From Hyphomicrobiales bacterium (GTDB lineage Bacteria; Pseudomonadota; Alphaproteobacteria; Rhizobiales; Methyloligellaceae), in contig JANQLP010000026.1 of NCBI GenBank assembly GCA_028280515.1, positions 1-64,000 on the forward strand: 64,000 nt of DNA. The letters run 5' to 3'. The notes beneath the pieces are model-generated. The model made no database searches. It saw only the letters and a program-made list of their open reading frames with translations, and was not told the DNA's origin. Each line of letters begins with the position of its first letter. Position 1 is the stretch's first letter. Both the position numbers and the translations under genes were made by a program. Shown piece by piece: positions 1 to 8,719 of the stretch.

Positions 1-2802
1 GGTGTTGTCGTCCGCTGCGCGCACCGCCGGCAACAGCGACAACTCACCCATGGCCATGGACATGTCATACGTGTCGGTGCCGTAGCCGTAGGCGCCCGCC
101 ATGCCGCAGCAGCTCGACTGCACGGTCTCCACTCGCGCGTCGGGAATGAGCTTCAGTGTGCCGACAACTGCGTCCATGGCGGCGAAGGACTTCTGGTGGC
201 AGTGGCCGTGCAGCAGGATCGGGTCCGTCTGCGGCTTGAGGTCGAGAGAGAGGCGGCGCGCCTTCTTCTCGTTCATCAGATACTCCTCAAGCAGCACGGC
301 GCACGCGGCCAGACGTTCGGTCTCCTCGCCCGGCAGCAGCGACGGGAATTCGTCCTTGAGGGTGAACAGGCAGCTTGGTTCAAGGCCGATCACCGGATGC
401 CCGGCGTCCAGATGCGGCCTGAGGGCGTTCAGGAACCGCCCGGCTTCGGAGCGGGCCTGGTCGACGAGGCCGGCGGTCAGGTAGGTGCGCCCGCAGCAGA
501 GTGGCCGTGCGCGCCTAGCGCCGCCCGCGATCTGCACGCGCGCACCGGAGGCGGTCAGAACCCGGATCGCCGCCCGCACCGTTTCCGGCTCGAAATACCG
601 GTTGAACGAGTCGGCGAACAGCACGACGTCGCGTCCCTTTTCGTCTCCGAACGGCCCGCGCGCCCGGAACGCGTCGAAGCGCCAGCGGGGCAGTTTGCGT
701 TTTGCCGTGAAGCCGGTCACACCTTCCATCGCCTTCGCGAGGCCGGGAAGCGTATCCCGCAGGTTGAACACCCACGGCAGGCGCGAGGCGATCCGCGCCG
801 TGCGCGGCAGATAGGCCACCAGCCTGTCATGGAGCGTGAGGCCGTGGCGTTCGACGCGGGCGCGGCTCACCTCGATCTTCATCTTCGCCATGTCGACGCC
901 GGTGGGGCATTCGCGCCGGCATGCCTTGCACGACACGCAGTGCTTCATGGTGTCGTGCATTTCGGGCGAGGTGAGGGCGTCCGGACCCAACTGTCCGGAA
1001 ATCGCCAGCCGCAGCGTGTTGGCCCGGCCGCGGGTCACGTCCTGTTCGTTACGGGTGACGCGGTAGGAGGGGCACATGACGCCGGCGTCGAACTTCCGGC
1101 AGGCGCCGTTGTTGTTGCACATCTCGATGGCGCCCTGGAACCCGTTCCCTGCGCCGGTCCAGGCCGACCAGTCGAGACCCGTCTTGAGATCGGGCACCGC
1201 GTAGTCGGGCTTGTAACGGAACAGGGCGCGGTCGTTCATCTTCGGCGCACGCACGATCTTGCCCGGGTTCATGCGCGCCTGCGGGTCGAACAGATCCTTC
1301 ACCTGCTCGAACAGATCGACGGTCTTCTTGCCGTACATCGGCTCGTGGAACTCCGACCGGACCAGCCCGTCGCCATGCTCGCCCGAATGTGCGCCCTTGT
1401 ATTCGCGCACCATCTCGAAGGCTTCCTCGGCGATGTCGCGCATGGTATCGGCGTCTTTCTCGAGCTTCAGGTTGAGCACGGGCCGCACATGCAGGCAGCC
1501 GACGGAGGCGTGCGCGTACCAGGTGCCTTTGGTGCCGTGCCTCTCGAACACTTCGGTCAGACGTTCGGTGTAGTCGGCAAGATGCTCGAGCGGGACGGCG
1601 CAATCCTCGATGAAGGAAACGGGTTTGCCGTCCGACTTCATGCTCATCATGATGTTGAGCCCGGATTTGCGCACCTCCCAGATGGCTTTCTGGAAGTCCG
1701 CGCCGACGGCTTCCACGACGGCGTTCTTGTGGCCCAGATCGCGCATGAGCTCGTCCAGCTCTTTCAGGCGGCGCAGGTTCTCGACCTGGTTGTCTTCGGC
1801 AAACTCGGTAAACAGCAGCGCCTCCGGTTCGCCGCGCACGAAGCGATTCACCGTTGCCTTGAACATCGGAATGTCGCGGGCCAGGTCGAGCAAGGTGCGG
1901 TCCACCAGTTCGACCGCCGTCGGCCCGAGCTGGACGACGTGCTGCGCCGCCTCCATCGCCTTGCGGAAGGTGGGGAAATGGCACACGCCGAGCGCCTTGT
2001 TCTTGGGCAGCGGCGCAAGTTTCAGATCGATGGCGCGGGAGACGGCCAGCGTGCCCTCCGACCCGATCAGGATGCCGGCGAGGTTGACCGGTTCCTCCCG
2101 GGTTGAAACGAGGGTGTCCAGCAGATAGCCGCCGACACGGCGGGAGACGGCGGGGAACGCCTTGTTGATCTGATTCTTCTTCTTGCGCCCGAGCGTGATC
2201 AGGTCGCGCATGAGTTCAAGCGCCGGGGAGGGCGCGTTGAGCCGGTCGAGGTTCCGCGGCACCTCGCCGAAATGCGCCTGCGTCCCGTCGACGAGAATGG
2301 CGTCGATGGCGGTGACATTGTCGCGCATGATGCCGTAGCGGATCGACCGGGTGCCGCAGGAATTGTTGCCGGTCATGCCGCCGATGGTGGCGCGGCTCGC
2401 CGTCGACACGTCCACCGGGAACCACAGGCCGTGCTGCTTCAGCTGCGCGTTCAACTGGTCGAGCACGATGCCCGGTTGCACGGTGCAGGTCCGTGCCTCC
2501 GGATCGAGCGCCAGCACGTTGCGCAGATATTTCGTGAAATCGACGACCAGCGCTTCGCCGATGGTCTGTCCGCTCTGCGAGGTCGCGCCGCCGCGGGGCA
2601 GGAGCGCCAGACCTTCCTCGCCGGCAATTTCGACAATGGCGGCCAGGTCCGCGTCCGTCTTCGGCACGACAACGCCGAACGGCATGATCTGATAGATCGA
2701 CGCATCGGTGGCATATCGTCCACGCGAAAAGGCGTCGAACAGGACGTCTCCCTCAATCGCGTCGCGCAGCCGCGTTTCGAGATTCACATCGGCACTTGAC
2801 AT
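1..2802 (-). CDS. FAD-binding and (Fe-S)-binding oxidoreductase, YdiJ type (3' end cut by window)
   Basis: This frame is open from an ATG at 2802 to the window edge (934 codons). It starts MSSADVNLET and has a PCMH-type FAD-binding loop PRGGATSQSGQT at residues 69-80. A ferredoxin-like CVSCKACRRECP cluster lies near residue 620. A GlpC/HdrD-type cysteine-rich region follows, with GHCHQK near 865 and SSCCGMAG near 900. This FAD oxidase plus 4Fe-4S plus CCG layout is that of the YdiJ/D-lactate or 2-hydroxyglutarate dehydrogenase fusion family, which oxidises a 2-hydroxyacid and passes electrons on. Family members run to about 1000 aa, so roughly 50-70 residues are missing. The substrate is not shown by the sequence. 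It is transcribed divergently from the aminotransferase operon at 2944. Confidence 0.9.
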   Translation of the reverse strand, partial: MSSADVNLETRLRDAIEGDVLFDAFSRGRYATDASIYQIMPFGVVVPKTDADLAAIVEIAGEEGLALLPRGGATSQSGQTIGEALVVDFTKYLRNVLALDPEARTCTVQPGIVLDQLNAQLKQHGLWFPVDVSTASRATIGGMTGNNSCGTRSIRYGIMRDNVTAIDAILVDGTQAHFGEVPRNLDRLNAPSPALELMRDLITLGRKKKNQINKAFPAVSRRVGGYLLDTLVSTREEPVNLAGILIGSEGTLAVSRAIDLKLAPLPKNKALGVCHFPTFRKAMEAAQHVVQLGPTAVELVDRTLLDLARDIPMFKATVNRFVRGEPEALLFTEFAEDNQVENLRRLKELDELMRDLGHKNAVVEAVGADFQKAIWEVRKSGLNIMMSMKSDGKPVSFIEDCAVPLEHLADYTERLTEVFERHGTKGTWYAHASVGCLHVRPVLNLKLEKDADTMRDIAEEAFEMVREYKGAHSGEHGDGLVRSEFHEPMYGKKTVDLFEQVKDLFDPQARMNPGKIVRAPKMNDRALFRYKPDYAVPDLKTGLDWSAWTGAGNGFQGAIEMCNNNGACRKFDAGVMCPSYRVTRNEQDVTRGRANTLRLAISGQLGPDALTSPEMHDTMKHCVSCKACRRECPTGVDMAKMKIEVSRARVERHGLTLHDRLVAYLPRTARIASRLPWVFNLRDTLPGLAKAMEGVTGFTAKRKLPRWRFDAFRARGPFGDEKGRDVVLFADSFNRYFEPETVRAAIRVLTASGARVQIAGGARRARPLCCGRTYLTAGLVDQARSEAGRFLNALRPHLDAGHPVIGLEPSCLFTLKDEFPSLLPGEETERLAACAVLLEEYLMNEKKARRLSLDLKPQTDPILLHGHCHQKSFAAMDAVVGTLKLIPDARVETVQSSCCGMAGAYGYGTDTYDMSMAMGELSLLPAVRAADDNT

Positions 2803-2804
2803 GT

Positions 2805-2820
2805 ATAATGAATTCATAAT
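2805..2820. promoter_or_regulatory. Near-perfect 16-bp palindrome between divergent genes
   Basis: ATAATGAA followed directly by TTCATAAT: the two half-sites are reverse complements at 7 of 8 positions. It sits in an AT-rich patch immediately upstream of the ATG at 2802 and 124 bp before the divergent gene at 2944, a typical place for an operator. GntR-family regulators often bind short AT-rich palindromes like this; that link is inference and no regulator gene is in view. Confidence 0.35.
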
Positions 2821-2943
2821 TCAATATTACATCAACAGGCCGTTACGCCGCAAGCCCCGAGATGCCCCGAATTCCGCGGAAAAAGGCTATGCGGTTGCCA
2901 TGACGCGTTGACGGCCGGCAGAGCGAGCAGGAGAGACAGAACC

Positions 2944-4107
2944 ATGGCACGGACCGCCGGACGACACTTTTTGCAGATTCCCGGACCGACAAATGTGCCC
3001 GACCGGGTGCTTCGGGCCATCGACATGCCGACCATCGATCACCGGGGTCCCGAGTTTGCCAAGCTTGGCAAGAAGGTGCTGGCCGACTGCCAGAAGATCT
3101 TCAAGTGCGACGGACCGGTGATCATCTATCCGTCCTCGGGAACGGGCGCATGGGAGGCGGCGCTGACCAACACGCTGTCGCCGGGCGATAAGGTCCTCAT
3201 GTATGAGAGCGGCCATTTCGCGACCCTCTGGAAAGGCATTGCCGAAAAGCTCGGGCTCGAACCGGAATTCATTGCCGGCGACTGGCGCCATGCCGCCAAC
3301 CCGGAAGCGATCGGCGCGCGGCTGGCGGAGGACACCGATCACGACATTAAGGCCGTCTGCGTTGTCCACAACGAAACGGCGACCGGCTGCACCTCGCGGA
3401 TCGGTGAAATCCGCAAGGCGATCGACGTGGCGAATCATCCCTCTCTCTATATGGTCGACACCATCTCCTCGCTGGCCTCCATCGACTACCGGCACGACGA
3501 GTGGGGTGTCGACGTGACGGTCGGCGGCTCGCAGAAGGGGCTGATGCTGCCGCCCGGGCTCGGATTCAATGCGCTGAGCGACAAGGCGCTCGCGGCCTCC
3601 AAAAACTCGCAACTGCCGAAATCCTACTGGGACTGGGGCGATATGCTGAGCGCCAACGGCAACGGTTTCTTTCCCTACACGCCGGCGACGAACCTGCTCT
3701 ACGGATTGTCGGAAGCCGCAGACATGCTGTTCGAGGAAGGGCTCGACAATGTGTTTGCCCGGCATGACCGGCACGCGGAAGCCACCCGTATTGCCGTCAA
3801 TCACTGGGGCCTCGAAGTGCTGTGTCTGGAGCCGAAAGAATATTCGAGCTCGTTGACGGCGATCCTCGTGCCGGAAGGGCACGATGCCGACATGGTGCGC
3901 AACGCCATTCTCGACCGGTTCGATATGTCGCTCGGGACGGGACTGACGAAGGTGGCGGGCAAGGTGTTCCGCATAGGGCATCTGGGAGACTTCAACGATC
4001 TCACGCTGCTCGGGACTCTGGCCGGCGTCGAGATGGGCCTCGGCATCGCCGGCGTGCCCCACAACAAGGGCGGCGTGCAGGCGGCCATGGACTTTTTGGG
4101 CAAATAG
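2944..4107 (+). CDS. Class V aminotransferase, serine/alanine-glyoxylate aminotransferase type
   Basis: A 387-residue PLP enzyme. The start at 2944 is preceded by an AGGAGA ribosome site and gives the family N-terminus (HFLQIPGPTNVPDRV). K198 in GGSQKG is the expected Schiff-base lysine, and the following GLMLPPGLGF segment is typical of serine-glyoxylate aminotransferases. The family makes hydroxypyruvate and glycine from serine and glyoxylate, a step of the serine cycle and photorespiration-like routes. It is first in a tight unit with a crotonase-fold gene (15 nt gap) and a CoA-transferase gene, which suggests that its product or amino acceptor is tied to acyl-CoA chemistry. Alanine-glyoxylate specificity cannot be excluded. 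Confidence 0.88.
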   Translation: MARTAGRHFLQIPGPTNVPDRVLRAIDMPTIDHRGPEFAKLGKKVLADCQKIFKCDGPVIIYPSSGTGAWEAALTNTLSPGDKVLMYESGHFATLWKGIAEKLGLEPEFIAGDWRHAANPEAIGARLAEDTDHDIKAVCVVHNETATGCTSRIGEIRKAIDVANHPSLYMVDTISSLASIDYRHDEWGVDVTVGGSQKGLMLPPGLGFNALSDKALAASKNSQLPKSYWDWGDMLSANGNGFFPYTPATNLLYGLSEAADMLFEEGLDNVFARHDRHAEATRIAVNHWGLEVLCLEPKEYSSSLTAILVPEGHDADMVRNAILDRFDMSLGTGLTKVAGKVFRIGHLGDFNDLTLLGTLAGVEMGLGIAGVPHNKGGVQAAMDFLGK

Positions 4108-4122
4108 GTCGAAAACGTCCCC

Positions 4123-4905
4123 ATGAGTGAAGACGTCCTCCTGATCGAGCAGGACGGTCCGGTCGCGACCGTCACGCTGAACCGCCCCGAGAAGCGAAAC
4201 GCGCTGACCTTCGAGATGTACGACCGGCTGGCGGAGTACTGCCGCAGCGTCGATCCCGAGACCGGCCCGCGCGCCATCGTCATCCGCGGCGCCGGAGACA
4301 AGGCCTTCGCCGCCGGCACGGACATCTCCCTGTTCCGGGATTTCAAGGGCGGCGAAGACGGTCTCGCATACGAACACAAGGTCGACGGCGTGCTGGTCGA
4401 CGTCGAGGCCTGTCCGGTGCCGACCATTGCCGCAATCTGCGGTGCGTGCACCGGCGGCGGCGCGGCCATCGCCGGCCTGTGCGACATCCGCATCGGCACG
4501 CGGGATATCCGCTTCGGCTTTCCGATCGCCCGCACCCTTGGCAATTGTCTGTCGATCGCCAGCCTGCAGCGCATGTGCACGTTGCTCGGTGCGGGGCGAA
4601 CCAGAGAGTTGATATTGACGTCGCGCCTGGTCGAGGCGGAAGAGGCCTTCGAAATCGATCTGATCACCGAAATGTATGATGACGCGGAGACCATGTTCGA
4701 CCGCGCCAAGGCTCTGGCCGACGAGATCGCGACCCTTGCGCCGATCACCCTGCGCGTGACCAAGGAAATGTTCCGGCGTATGGGTCAGGCGCAGCCTCAG
4801 ATCGAGGATAAGGACCTCATCGCAATGTGCTACGGCAGCAACGATTTTCGGGAAGGCCTGGAAGCGTTCCTCGCCAAGCGGAAGGCAAACTGGAGCGGAA
4901 CGTAG
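4123..4905 (+). CDS. Crotonase-fold (enoyl-CoA hydratase/isomerase family) protein lacking the usual catalytic glutamates
   Basis: A 260-residue crotonase-superfamily protein. The N-terminal LNRPEKRNALT, the oxyanion-hole segment FAAGTDIS (about 62-69) and CTGGGAAIAGLCD (109-121) give the family away. Against rat mitochondrial enoyl-CoA hydratase, the position of catalytic E144 (GGGCE) is A115 here (GGGAA). The position of E164 (QPEILLG) is I135 (FPIARTLG). A standard hydratase mechanism is therefore unlikely. Decarboxylase, racemase/epimerase, hydrolase or lyase activity on an acyl-CoA is more plausible. It is flanked by the aminotransferase gene and, 3 nt downstream, the CaiB-type CoA-transferase gene, and probably acts on the thioester that enzyme makes. 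Confidence 0.82.
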   Translation: MSEDVLLIEQDGPVATVTLNRPEKRNALTFEMYDRLAEYCRSVDPETGPRAIVIRGAGDKAFAAGTDISLFRDFKGGEDGLAYEHKVDGVLVDVEACPVPTIAAICGACTGGGAAIAGLCDIRIGTRDIRFGFPIARTLGNCLSIASLQRMCTLLGAGRTRELILTSRLVEAEEAFEIDLITEMYDDAETMFDRAKALADEIATLAPITLRVTKEMFRRMGQAQPQIEDKDLIAMCYGSNDFREGLEAFLAKRKANWSGT

Positions 4906-4908
4906 GCT

Positions 4909-6141
4909 ATGGGCACGGAACGCAAGGGTCCGCTGACGGATATGCGCGTCATTGAGCTGGCGCACATCATGGCGGGACCCGTGTGCGGTCTGATGCTCGC
5001 GGACCTGGGTGCCGATGTCATCAAGGTCGAAAAGGCCAACGGCGGTGACGACTCCCGCCGTTTCCTTCCGCCGGAGATCAACGGCGAACCTGCCGCGTTC
5101 CTGATGATGAACCGCAACAAGCGAGGTATCGCGCTTGATCTGAAGTCGGAGGCGGGCAAGCAGGTGCTTTTGCGGCTTATCGAGGATGCGGATGTGCTCA
5201 TCGAGAACTACCGCCGCGACACGATGGAAAGACTTGGCCTTGGCTACGAGGAACTGAAGAAAGTCAATCCGGGCCTTATCTATTGCGAAATCTCCGGCTT
5301 CGGGCGCACCGGACCGTACAAGGACCGCGCCGGGTTCGACCTCATCGCCCAGGGGATGTCCGGTCTGATGGACATCACAGGAGACGTCGACCGCGGCCCG
5401 GCGAAGGTCGGCGCGCCGGTCAGCGACACGACTGCCGGGATCCTCGGCGCGATGGGCTGCATCGCCGCCTATGCTCACAAGATGAAGACCGGTGAGGGGC
5501 AACGCGTGGATACCTCATTGTTCGAGGCTGCCATCACCCACACCTACTGGCAGTCCGCGATCTGCTTTGCGACCGGCGAGTCGCCCGGGCGCATGGGCAC
5601 GGCGCATCCGCTCAACGCACCCTATCAGACGTTCGAGACGAAGGACGGCTGGATCAATATCGGTGCCGCCAACCAACGCAACTGGGAACGGCTGCTGGAA
5701 TGCATCGAAGCGCCGGAGCTCGGGGAAGACCCGCGGTTTGCGGTGAACTCGGCGCGGATGGCCAATCTCGACGCGCTGGTCGAGGTGCTGACGGTCCATT
5801 TTAGGGAACGCACGACGGAGGAATGGCTCGAATTGCTCGAGGAGGCCGGCCTGCCCGCCGGGCCCGTGTTCTCGATCAAGGAGATGCAAGACGATCCGCA
5901 GACAATCGCACGCGAGATGGTCCCGGCCACCGACCATCCGGTTGCGGGCCGCGTGCAGACCGTCGGCTTGCCGGTTAAGCTGTCGGAGACACCCGGCGGC
6001 GTGGTCCGTCCGGCGCCGCTCTTCGGCCAGCACACGCGGGAGGTCCTTGCCGAGCTCGGCTATTCGGACGATGAGATTGCGCAACTCCTGAAGAGTGGTG
6101 GCGTGATCGCAAGCGATGCAACGGCCCGCGCGGCGGAGTAG
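4909..6141 (+). CDS. Class III CoA-transferase (CaiB/BaiF family)
   Basis: A 410-residue cytosolic enzyme with the family landmarks HIMAGPVCGLMLADLGADVIKVE near the N-terminus, FGRTGPYKDRAGFDLIAQ at 131-148 and VSDTTAG at 171-177. D173 matches the aspartate that forms the acyl-anhydride/glutamyl-type intermediate in formyl-CoA transferase. The family moves CoA between carboxylic acids. It is the last gene of the aminotransferase/crotonase unit, with a 3-nt gap. The acid it activates cannot be read from the sequence. Succinyl-CoA-dependent activation of a hydroxy- or keto-acid linked to serine/glyoxylate metabolism is a guess from context. Confidence 0.88.
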   Translation: MGTERKGPLTDMRVIELAHIMAGPVCGLMLADLGADVIKVEKANGGDDSRRFLPPEINGEPAAFLMMNRNKRGIALDLKSEAGKQVLLRLIEDADVLIENYRRDTMERLGLGYEELKKVNPGLIYCEISGFGRTGPYKDRAGFDLIAQGMSGLMDITGDVDRGPAKVGAPVSDTTAGILGAMGCIAAYAHKMKTGEGQRVDTSLFEAAITHTYWQSAICFATGESPGRMGTAHPLNAPYQTFETKDGWINIGAANQRNWERLLECIEAPELGEDPRFAVNSARMANLDALVEVLTVHFRERTTEEWLELLEEAGLPAGPVFSIKEMQDDPQTIAREMVPATDHPVAGRVQTVGLPVKLSETPGGVVRPAPLFGQHTREVLAELGYSDDEIAQLLKSGGVIASDATARAAE

Positions 6142-6284
6142 GGGCGCATCCCCGCCGGCGGATTCACTTTATCCTAACGTTCTCGCGGAACAGTTGAGCC
6201 TGGGTCCGGGTGATCGGGAACCGGTTTTCGCGGTTTCCGCCCGGGCATGCCTATCAGTGTTGCGTTAGGCGGGGTCGGGTTCAG

Positions 6285-7337
6285 ATGTTGCGTATGTCAG
6301 CGCCGGTTGGCGCAGGTGCGGTGCAGGCCGCTTCATCCTGCCGTGCGGATGGTTTTGCCCGCAAAGGCGTGCTTTTCGCACTCATCTTCACACTCCTTGC
6401 CGCGCTCATGGTGGCGGGATGCTCACGCGGCAAGAAATCTTCAAGCCAGACGCTGTCGAAGCGGGTCGTGGCGCTCGGGCAGCCGGTGCCAAAGGGCGGC
6501 GGTCACTACAAGGTCGGCAATCCCTACAAGATCGGCGGCCGGTGGTACCGGCCCAAGGAGCAGCCGAACTACAACCGCATCGGGGTCGCGTCCTGGTACG
6601 GTGAGCTGTTTCATGGCCGTTACACGGCGAACGGCGAAATCTACGACATGAACGCACTAACTGCCGCTCATCCCACATTGCCGATGCCGAGCTATGTGCA
6701 CGTGACGAACCTGCGCAACGGGCGGGCGCTTGTCCTGCGGGTCAATGACCGCGGACCCTACGCGCACGACCGCATCATCGATCTGTCGCGCCGGTCGGCG
6801 CGGGCGCTTGGGTTCGAGCGGGACGGCACCGTCAAGGTGCGGGTAAGATATCTCGGTCCCGCCCCGCTGAACGGCGACGACTCCTACGAACGGCAGATCT
6901 ATGCGAGCCAGAGCTGGGCGCGCGTCGCGAGCGGTACGGGCGCACGCAAGACGCCGGCAAAAAGGACTGAATTCGCAAGTGCAACGCGAGAGGCGATACA
7001 GGCTGACCCGATCGTCGTCGGCTCCATTCCGGACAAACCGCAGTCCGGTTCGGCGAACAGGAGCACGGCCGTCGCGGGCAATGTTCAGCGTTCGCCGCGC
7101 GGCGCACACCGCATGTACTTCGTTCAGGCGTCGTCGTTTGCGAGCAGGTCGGCTGCGGACGATCTGAACCGGAGACTGTCGGAAATCGGCCCATCGCGCG
7201 TTATGCAGGTGGGCGAAGGGCGCGATGCCCGGTTCAGGGTGCGTCTGGGCCCCTATGCGTGGCGCCATGATGCCGACCAGACGCTCCGCGAAGTGGTCAG
7301 CATCGGCCTGCGCGACGCCTACATGGTAACCCAATAG
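6285..7337 (+). CDS. rlpA: RlpA-like septal-ring lytic transglycosylase with SPOR domain, lipoprotein
   Basis: A hydrophobic stretch ends in the lipobox MVAGC (C46 from the ATG at 6285), so this is a lipoprotein. The double-psi beta-barrel domain follows (about 97-185; GVASWYGELFHGRYTANGE, then RVNDRGPYAHDRIIDLS). The last 80 residues form a SPOR-like domain (MYFVQASSFASRSAAD...). RlpA proteins cut denuded glycan strands at division sites, and SPOR targets them there. The frame is open from 6210, so the start is not certain; 6285 or 6294 leaves the shorter N-region. It stands alone, upstream of a peptidoglycan carboxypeptidase gene. Confidence 0.85.
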   Translation: MLRMSAPVGAGAVQAASSCRADGFARKGVLFALIFTLLAALMVAGCSRGKKSSSQTLSKRVVALGQPVPKGGGHYKVGNPYKIGGRWYRPKEQPNYNRIGVASWYGELFHGRYTANGEIYDMNALTAAHPTLPMPSYVHVTNLRNGRALVLRVNDRGPYAHDRIIDLSRRSARALGFERDGTVKVRVRYLGPAPLNGDDSYERQIYASQSWARVASGTGARKTPAKRTEFASATREAIQADPIVVGSIPDKPQSGSANRSTAVAGNVQRSPRGAHRMYFVQASSFASRSAADDLNRRLSEIGPSRVMQVGEGRDARFRVRLGPYAWRHDADQTLREVVSIGLRDAYMVTQ

Positions 7338-7482
7338 ATAAATTCACTCGCTCCTGACCGGTTCTTGAGGGCTGGCGAGTTGATTTTGCGTGCCGCTTGT
7401 CGCTAGTGTAACCGGAGTGCGTCGGCGGCGAAAACGGCGTGCCGGAATGCGGGTTTCGCCGACGTTTTTTGCCGGGTCAGGG

Positions 7483-8661
7483 ATGAAATTGTTCAATCGC
7501 CTGTGTTTTACGTTCGCGCTGGCGTTGCTTGTGTGCGTGTCGGTTGCGGGGCTTGCCTCTGCCCAGAACCAGAAGAAGACCTTCGAAACCAAGGCGAAGT
7601 GGGCGATCCTGATGGACGCCAACACCAACTCCGTCCTGTACGAAAAGAACGCGGACGAGTTGATGCCGCCGGCAAGCATGAGCAAGGTCATGACCATGGC
7701 CATCATCTTCCGGGCGCTCAGGGACGGGCGCCTGTCGATGGATGACGAGTTCTCGACAAGCATCTATGCGTGGAGAACCGGCGGCGCCCCGTCGGGGACC
7801 TCCGCCATGTTCGTTCCGCTCAACAAGAGCGCCACGCTTGGCGAATTGCTGCAGGGCATCGCGGTGCAGTCCGGCAACGACGCCTGCATCATTGTCGCGG
7901 AAGGCATGGCCGGTTCTGAAGAGGCCTTTGCCGATCTCATGAACGAGTACGGGAAGAAGATCGGCCTCAAGGCCTCGACCTTCCGGAACTCGACCGGGTT
8001 GCACCATCCCGACCACATGATGACGGCCCGGGATCTCGGCAAACTCTCGCTGCATGTGATCAGGGAATATCCGGAGTACTATCATTACTTCGGGCAGAAG
8101 GAATACCGCTACCGCAAGCACATCTTCTACAACCGCAACCCGCTGATTTACGACACTGTCGCCGCCGACGGCTTGAAGACCGGCTACATTCGCCAATCCG
8201 GCTATGGGCTGGTCGCATCCGCCGAGCGGCGGGGCCAGCGTCTTGTGGTCGTGGTCAACGGCCTGAAATCGAAGAAGGAGCGCCGTGCGGAGGGCAAGAG
8301 GCTCCTGGAGTGGGGTTTCAGGAGCTTCAAGCAGTGGAAACTGTTCGACGCCGATGAAACGATCGGCGATGCGCTCGTCTGGGGCGGCACCAAACGGTAC
8401 GTGGACCTCAAGGGCAAGGGTGACGTCAGCATCCTCTTGCCGCGTACAGCGAGCCGAAAGATCAAGGCATCGATCATCTACGAAGGACCGCTGAAACCGC
8501 CGATCAAGAAGGGCGATCAGGTGGCAATGCTGCGCGTCACGACGACCAACAACGCCGTCAACGAGATACCCCTCTATGCCGCGGAGGACATCGGCGAGGG
8601 GCCAATGTGGATGAAGGGGGTCGAGTCGCTTCTGCACCTCGCCTTCGGCTGGATCCTCTAG
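7483..8661 (+). CDS. D-alanyl-D-alanine carboxypeptidase (penicillin-binding protein 5/6 family)
   Basis: A 392-residue S11 serine peptidase. The ATG at 7483 gives a clean signal peptide (MKLFNRLCFTFALALLV...LASA), whereas longer in-frame starts do not. The three active-site motifs are complete: S65-M-S-K68 (in PASMSK), S130-G-N132, and K232-T-G. A C-terminal beta domain and a final amphipathic segment (about 370-392) fit peripheral attachment to the inner membrane from the periplasm. It trims the terminal D-Ala from peptidoglycan stem peptides. Its context next to rlpA and, 58 nt downstream, tmk is common in Hyphomicrobiales. Confidence 0.93.
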   Translation: MKLFNRLCFTFALALLVCVSVAGLASAQNQKKTFETKAKWAILMDANTNSVLYEKNADELMPPASMSKVMTMAIIFRALRDGRLSMDDEFSTSIYAWRTGGAPSGTSAMFVPLNKSATLGELLQGIAVQSGNDACIIVAEGMAGSEEAFADLMNEYGKKIGLKASTFRNSTGLHHPDHMMTARDLGKLSLHVIREYPEYYHYFGQKEYRYRKHIFYNRNPLIYDTVAADGLKTGYIRQSGYGLVASAERRGQRLVVVVNGLKSKKERRAEGKRLLEWGFRSFKQWKLFDADETIGDALVWGGTKRYVDLKGKGDVSILLPRTASRKIKASIIYEGPLKPPIKKGDQVAMLRVTTTNNAVNEIPLYAAEDIGEGPMWMKGVESLLHLAFGWIL

Positions 8662-8719
8662 TAAAACTCCTTGTGAACAGCCAACGCCCGGACTGCGCGA
8701 GGGCCCGGAGTGGATCGCT

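Noticed and set aside
196-2106. A 636-codon open frame on the plus strand
   Set aside because: It is the antisense shadow of the FAD/Fe-S oxidase frame on the minus strand, which carries the recognisable motifs.
2887-5502. An 871-codon open frame on the minus strand
   Set aside because: It lies opposite the aminotransferase, crotonase and CoA-transferase genes, has no family features and shows the His/Arg/Asp composition of a shadow frame in GC-rich DNA.
7346-7386. Possible terminator after the RlpA-like gene (ACTCGC paired with GCGAGT, then TGATTTT)
   Set aside because: The stem is only 6 bp with a 23-nt loop and a poor T-run, too weak to call.
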